This document shows, one piece after another, positions 59,501-64,000 of a stretch of DNA of 64,000 nucleotides. How positions within the stretch are numbered: the first letter of the stretch is position 1; each line of letters starts with the position of its first letter. The position numbers and the translations under genes are program-made. The notes under the pieces were generated by a model. The model was not told the origin of the DNA. It made no database searches and saw only the letters and a program-made list of their open reading frames with translations. The DNA comes from Corella eumyota (taxonomy: Eukaryota; Chordata; Ascidiacea; Phlebobranchia; Corellidae). The stretch spans positions 620,001 to 684,000 of the forward strand of contig OY720097.1 of assembly GCA_963082875.1 (NCBI GenBank). Reading direction: 5' to 3'.

Positions 59501-62500
59501 AGATTGTTTGATGATTGACAGCTCAAATTTTAAATGGAAACCACAAAGTTGTTTAACTTTATTGGATTTTGTTGTTGAAAAATCAGGTTGGATTAAAAAT
59601 AACAAACTATATTGAAAATGGTTAATTAATAAATAAAAAAATAATTAACAAAATTTTAATTTGAATGATTCTAATTTTTAAATATAAGTGGTTTATATTT
59701 CGGTAATCATCTAAAAATACTTTAATTCATCTAAAATTCTTTTAGATTCTGTTTCAATATGTTCCGACTCAAAATGTGAAAATAATGGGATATGCCATGA
59801 AAGTGGAGTCCATTTTTCCTGTGATTGTTTAAGTGGTTATAATGGTGAAGTATGCCAGAATATAATTTCCGATGAAGGTTGGTTTATATATTTTAGGTAA
59901 CTTTTTTTAAATATTTAACCCCTAGCTTTATGTAGTTATGCCAGTAGTTCATTTTACTATCCCCTGTCGCTTGTAAATATATTACATATTAATAATTTTA
60001 TTTTCTAATTGACTTTTTATGTAGAGAAGTTACTTATCCTTTAAATTTAAACAGAGTCCTTACTTGACATAGTTTTGGTTTAAATAATTAAACCTAAAAA
60101 TACTCTTTTCCATTCCAAGGTAATGATGTAACAATCTTCATTGTAGTAGGAGTGGTTGTTCCACTTTTGTTGATTCTTGCTGTGGTTGGAGTTTATTTTT
60201 GGAGGAAAAGGTAAACTAATAAAAGTTATATTGAAAATATATTAGGATTAACAATTAAATATTTTTATTTTTAGATATACAAAAGCAAGAAGTTCTGATA
60301 AAGTTCATAAAAACATTGGTAATCTGCCTTAAAATAAAATTTATTTAATGTTTCTGTTAAACTATCAAACTTTATTTATTTAATTGTTTTTAGATAATAA
60401 TGCTTATGAAGAAATTGTTTTAAAAGTGAATTTTAATTATGAAAGTTTTACAATCAAGTTAACTGATATCTTGCCAGTTTATTTAAAGCTATCAGGAAAC
60501 AATCAACAACTTAAAGAACAGTTTAAGGTTAAGTTAACTGCATTGAAAATGTTAATGTATATTAAGCTTACAAACCTTTTAAAGTTAATGTATATTTAGC
60601 CTTACTTGTGTATTAAGCCTAATTTATAAATATTTAGCCTACAAACTTATTTTAAATTAACCTTAAATACAATATTGGTAAAAAATATTTATCTTAAATT
60701 TTCTTTTTATTCCTAACAGAAGTTAGAAAAAGAATCGTTAAAACTACAAACAAGTTGTTCAGTTGCTGAAAAACAGGAAAACAAGAATTTCAGCACAACT
60801 ATATTACCATGTATGTTAATAAAGTAAATACTTTACTAGTATAAGATATATTAACAATAATAAAATATTTATGCCAACACCTATGTAGTTTAAAACTCCT
60901 TGTCTTTTTTTTTAGATAACTGCAATCGGGTAATATTAAAATCCAAAGAACACTACTATATCAATGCAAGTTATATTAACGTAAGTTCTGCAACAATTTT
61001 GCTAAACAAAAATGATGGGTATTTTGTAGGCATGTATATATTGAAAAATGATATATTAAAAATTGTAAAAAAAAAAATGTACTCATAAAACAAACAAGAG
61101 CCTGTATTTGACCTGCTTGTTGGTTTTTGTTTAGTGTTCTGATCAACAAAAAAAGTTTATAGCAACCTGCAACCCTGTTTCACAAACTGTTTCTAATTTC
61201 TGGCAAATGGTGTTAGAACATGACTGTAAACTGATTGTAATGCTGGCTAATGTTGGAGAAAATGAAAAGGTATTTATTGTTGTTTCATAATTTAGTATTA
61301 AGAGCAAGAAATACTTTAGTGTTATTGACTCAAATTACTCAACAGAACATTTTATACTACCAATACATAACCTTTTAAGTTATACACAATCTAAAGATAA
61401 AAAGAGTATTGTTTTAAACAGGAAAAATGTAATAAATACTGGCCAAAAGATGGCACAACAAAACAATATGGAAACATTAATGTAAAAACAAAAGATAAAG
61501 TTGTATTCGATGGATATGTAAAAAGAACTTTTCTTATTAACTTCGTGGATGAAACTTATAATAGTGTAAGTTTAAAGTGTATTTAAAAACAATTTGAAGG
61601 TATGTTAAAAACCAAAATTCATAGTAAATACAATGATTTTAATAATGTATTACTCATTCTTATATGGTCTGTTCAAGCATAGGGCTTGTGGACATAAAAA
61701 TGTTTTTGTATCCTACTTTTTGTTACTTTACACATTGATTTAAACAAATAACTTTACTACAATAACCAAACATATTTGTTACTCAAAATAGATTGCACAA
61801 ACAGTGACTCATTTTCAATATACAACATGGCCAGACAACAATGTTCCAATCCTAACAACTCCTTTTATCAGGTTTTATCAACATATAATGAAGTTAAATA
61901 AAACTTATCGACACCAAACCCCAATAACTGTGCACTGCAGGTAATTACTTATAACTACCAATAAACCTGGGTATGATAGATTGTAATCCTGTACCAAAAT
62001 TATTAAAAAAGGGCATTTTTATTAGTGGTTTTAAACTGTGTTTTTTCATGTTTATCAAAATAGTTTGTGGTAGTTATTTACATATGAGATTTTTTACAGC
62101 GGTGGTGTAGGTAGAACTGGTACTTTTATTGGGTTTGATTGTTTAATGCAAGAAATAAACCAGAAACAAAATGTGAACATTTTTGAAACTGTTATTAACC
62201 TTAGAAAACAACGAGTTTTTATGGTTCAAACTGAGGTATTATTAATTCAATTATAATTTTTACTAACACACATAGTTAACATACTTCTAGTTTGACCCTT
62301 TAAATTATATAATAATCTTTTAAACACTTCATGCTCCAAAATGATTTTTGTTTAAGAGTTATTTAAATTAACTTTTTATATTAAATACAGGAGGAATATC
62401 TCTTTTTGCACAAATTAGTTGCTGAAATAAACTTATTTGGTGACACTGATATTGATTGTAAAGATTTAAAGCATCAAATTAAGAAATTGGAAAAGTAACT

Positions 62501-64000
62501 AAAACATTTTTTGCTTGTTTTTGATAAAAACTACTACATGACAAATTTTTAAAATAAGAATAGTTTTAAGACATACTTGTAATGATAAACCATAACTAAA
62601 TTAATCTTTAAAACCCTGATTTTTAAATAGTCTCTTTTAAAATTTAGATTTAACAAGTTTGCTGGGGAATTTAGCAAACTAAATTTAATCAAACCGCAAA
62701 ATGCAACAAATGAAATTGCTACAAGACCGGAAAACAGAGACAAAAATTTGAACAACATTAGTTTGCCATGTAAGCTTAGTTCACTTACAACAAAAAAGCA
62801 ATAAGAAAAAATATAGAGATTACTTTTATAGTACTTTTTATTTAGATGATCACTCCATTTGCCATCTTCCACCTTTACCCAACAACAATTCACCAGTTTA
62901 TTACAATGCCTCCTTATTTAATGTAAGTAACAATCTGATATACAAAATAACTAACAAATTGGCCATTTTTTGTATTATCTTTGATTGACAAAGAGTAACA
63001 TCAGTTACTCCGACCAACTCTCTTTGCCAGTTTGGGATATTACATAGGTGCTGGCTCAGCAGGAGTTTATACTGTTTAAAGCGCTTTACTTAAGGGCGCT
63101 ACAGCATAAGAGCAGTGGGGATTGAACCCATAACCTCATGTGGTGTAGCAAATGTTTTTACTACTACATCATGCTGCTGGTATTATAACAACATACTAAA
63201 ATAATAAAACAGTAAACTTATATAAGCCTAAAAAATCGTAAACAAATATTATAACTCTTTAACAGTTTGGTACAACACCAATAATAGCAGCGCAAACACC
63301 AACTAACACCAATTTTGTGGAGTTTTGGCATTGTATCTGGCAACAAAGAATACAAACCATTGTCATGCTAGAACAGGTAAAACACAATTTCGTTTAAAAC
63401 TAAAGTATTCTATTCTAAATTATGCTAGCAAACTAATTGTACTAATACAAATGTTTTAAATATAAAAAATATCTTTTAACTCATTGGAAATACAGTTTTT
63501 AATATGACTGTGGACCTTTAAAAATTCAAATTAATACAAATCTAATTATTTTATGTTATAAGCTATATTTTTTGATTAATATTTAGACTGAGGAACATCA
63601 ATATTGGCCAGATGCAAATAGAGAAACAAAAATGTTTGGAAATTACAAAGTTACTTTTGTTTCAGAGGAACAAGTGACAACTTATGTAACCAAAAGAAAG
63701 TTTTTACTGGCTTTAAATAATATTAAGGTAAAAGAGTTATTTTGAAATACAAAAAAATAGTAAGAATTTGTAAATAACAACTACACTAATAAAAGATTGA
63801 AAAAAAATTACAAAAAAATTTTGAAACTAAACTGAACTCCACTGTAACTATTCGACAAATTAAATTGACATAAAACTAATCAATAAATTCAGTAAACCGA
63901 AACCTATCTGACTATTTCTAAGGTCGAGATCAACCATTTTCAACTAGCAAACCTGGATGAGCATTTATCTCCCTCTAATTGTGAAGTGATAGTTAATTTG
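50555..64000 (+). CDS. Receptor tyrosine phosphatase with C-type lectin and EGF ectodomain, 3' partial
   Basis: Exons: signal peptide 50555-50612; CTLD 50719-51159; EGF 51503-51610; CTLD 52156-52596; 16 EGF exons 53474-56648 (listed separately); EGF 56734-56847, 57157-57270, 57495-57602, 58105-58212, 58358-58468; degenerate CTLD 58664-58873 + 59404-59586; EGF 59746-59877; transmembrane 60120-60210 ([17 protein letters not shown]); 60275-60318, 60394-60527; phosphatase D1 60720-60810, 60916-60980, 61135-61269, 61422-61565, 61792-61940, 62100-62235, 62391-62494; D2 62648-62769, 62846-62922, 63266-63376, 63587-63727, 63923 to edge. All ectodomain exons are phase 1-1. D1 has a KNRY-like [29 protein letters not shown] (Cys about 1601) and VQTEEEY, so it looks active. 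It should sense an extracellular, perhaps glycan, ligand and dephosphorylate tyrosines inside the cell. I know no named orthologue. Confidence 0.9.
53474..56648 (+). repeat. Tandem array of 16 near-identical EGF exons
   Basis: Sixteen 114-base phase 1-1 exons at 203-206 base period: starts 53474, 53678, 53883, 54086, 54291, 54494, 54699, 54902, 55108, 55313, 55516, 55720, 55923, 56127, 56330, 56535. Each encodes 38 residues with six cysteines in EGF spacing (CKNGGTC, YTCDCTP). Introns are 89-92 bases and nearly as conserved as the exons. Three start types (VCSSTPC, ICSSTPC, VCDFTPC) alternate, giving dimeric higher-order units of about 407 bases. All units are in frame, so any number of whole units keeps the protein open. 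Confidence 0.95.
56981..57089 (+). pseudogene. Decayed EGF exon
   Basis: An acceptor-like ACTAG precedes sequence still recognisable as an EGF unit (ACTTGTTTTTGTAATCCTGG, then GGTTTTCTGG and TGTGAAATAG), but it carries in-frame stops and has lost cysteines. It lies between the live EGF exons at 56734 and 57157 and should be skipped. Confidence 0.65.
57309..57389 (+). pseudogene. Second decayed EGF exon
   Basis: Remnant with ACATGCATGAATGTTGTTGG and TGTTTACATGGCTTTACTGG; the unit ends in a stop before the last cysteine and the 5' half is gone. It lies in the intron after the EGF exon 57157-57270. Confidence 0.55.
57755..58034 (-). mobile_element. tRNA-derived SINE, near full length
   Basis: Reverse copy with tail, body, GGGGATTGAACCCATGACC (B-box reverse) and head ACCACTACACCATGCTGCC. 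It lies in a receptor-gene intron, antisense to the gene. Confidence 0.85.
59072..59355 (+). mobile_element. tRNA-derived SINE, near full length
   Basis: Head GTGGGCAGCACAGTAGTAAA, B-box region, body and tail. It lies between the two exons of the third lectin-like domain. Confidence 0.75.
62976..63182 (-). mobile_element. tRNA-derived SINE with internal deletion
   Basis: Reverse copy lacking part of the body between GGGATATTACAT and AGGTGCTGGCTC; B-box reverse GGGGATTGAACCC and head CATCATGCTGC are present. It lies in a phosphatase D2 intron. Confidence 0.8.

Noticed and set aside
60575-60655. Short repeats of TTAATGTATATTAAGC type after a cytoplasmic receptor exon
   Set aside because: Simple AT-rich local duplication in an intron; nothing suggests a function.
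1-64000. Retrovirus, LTR element, Polinton or LINE
   Set aside because: I looked for reverse transcriptase, integrase, capsid and protease motifs and for long terminal repeats in both strands and recognised none. All mobile DNA seen is SINE- or MITE-like.

Overview
The window reads as nuclear DNA of a tunicate, most probably Ciona. It is AT-rich, its genes have many short GT-AG introns, and it is peppered with tRNA-derived SINEs of the kind known from Ciona. The proteins are clearly animal, and several are close to human length. I had no database, so the genus is an inference.

Layout. Every gene left of 48 kb is on the minus strand. From left to right: a kelch-like BTB/BACK/kelch gene (519-6921, 3' end outside the window); a 2.9-kb gap; ETFDH (10242-16887, 12 exons); CMC4 (17188-17388); PAM16 (18526-19556, 5 exons); METTL16 (19836-21311); GPN3 (21974-22789); GTPBP3 (22996-24513); the vault protein PARP4 (25483-45007, 36 exons that join in phase to about 2,258 residues); and an intronless GlnD-type nucleotidyltransferase/TPR gene that looks broken (46551-47920). 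From 50555 to the right edge one plus-strand gene fills the window. It encodes a receptor tyrosine phosphatase whose outside part is built from C-type-lectin-like and EGF-like domains, including a recently amplified tandem array of 16 EGF exons.

Functional themes. ETFDH, CMC4, PAM16 and GTPBP3 all act in mitochondria and sit on one strand within 14 kb, with the nuclear or cytosolic RNA and RNA-polymerase factors METTL16 and GPN3 between them. Four of these six are single-exon, which suggests an operon-like or co-regulated block. PARP4 keeps its H-Y-E triad and its C-terminal vault-binding region. The kelch gene and the ETFDH 3' end carry 30 perfect TGACGTCA palindromes. I noticed only one other in the window, at 17955.

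The most interesting object is the lectin/EGF receptor phosphatase. It combines sugar-binding-type modules, an unstable EGF array with higher-order repeats, three in-frame stop-free 90-base introns, and an apparently competent phosphatase domain. No retroviral, LTR or Polinton-like element was recognised.
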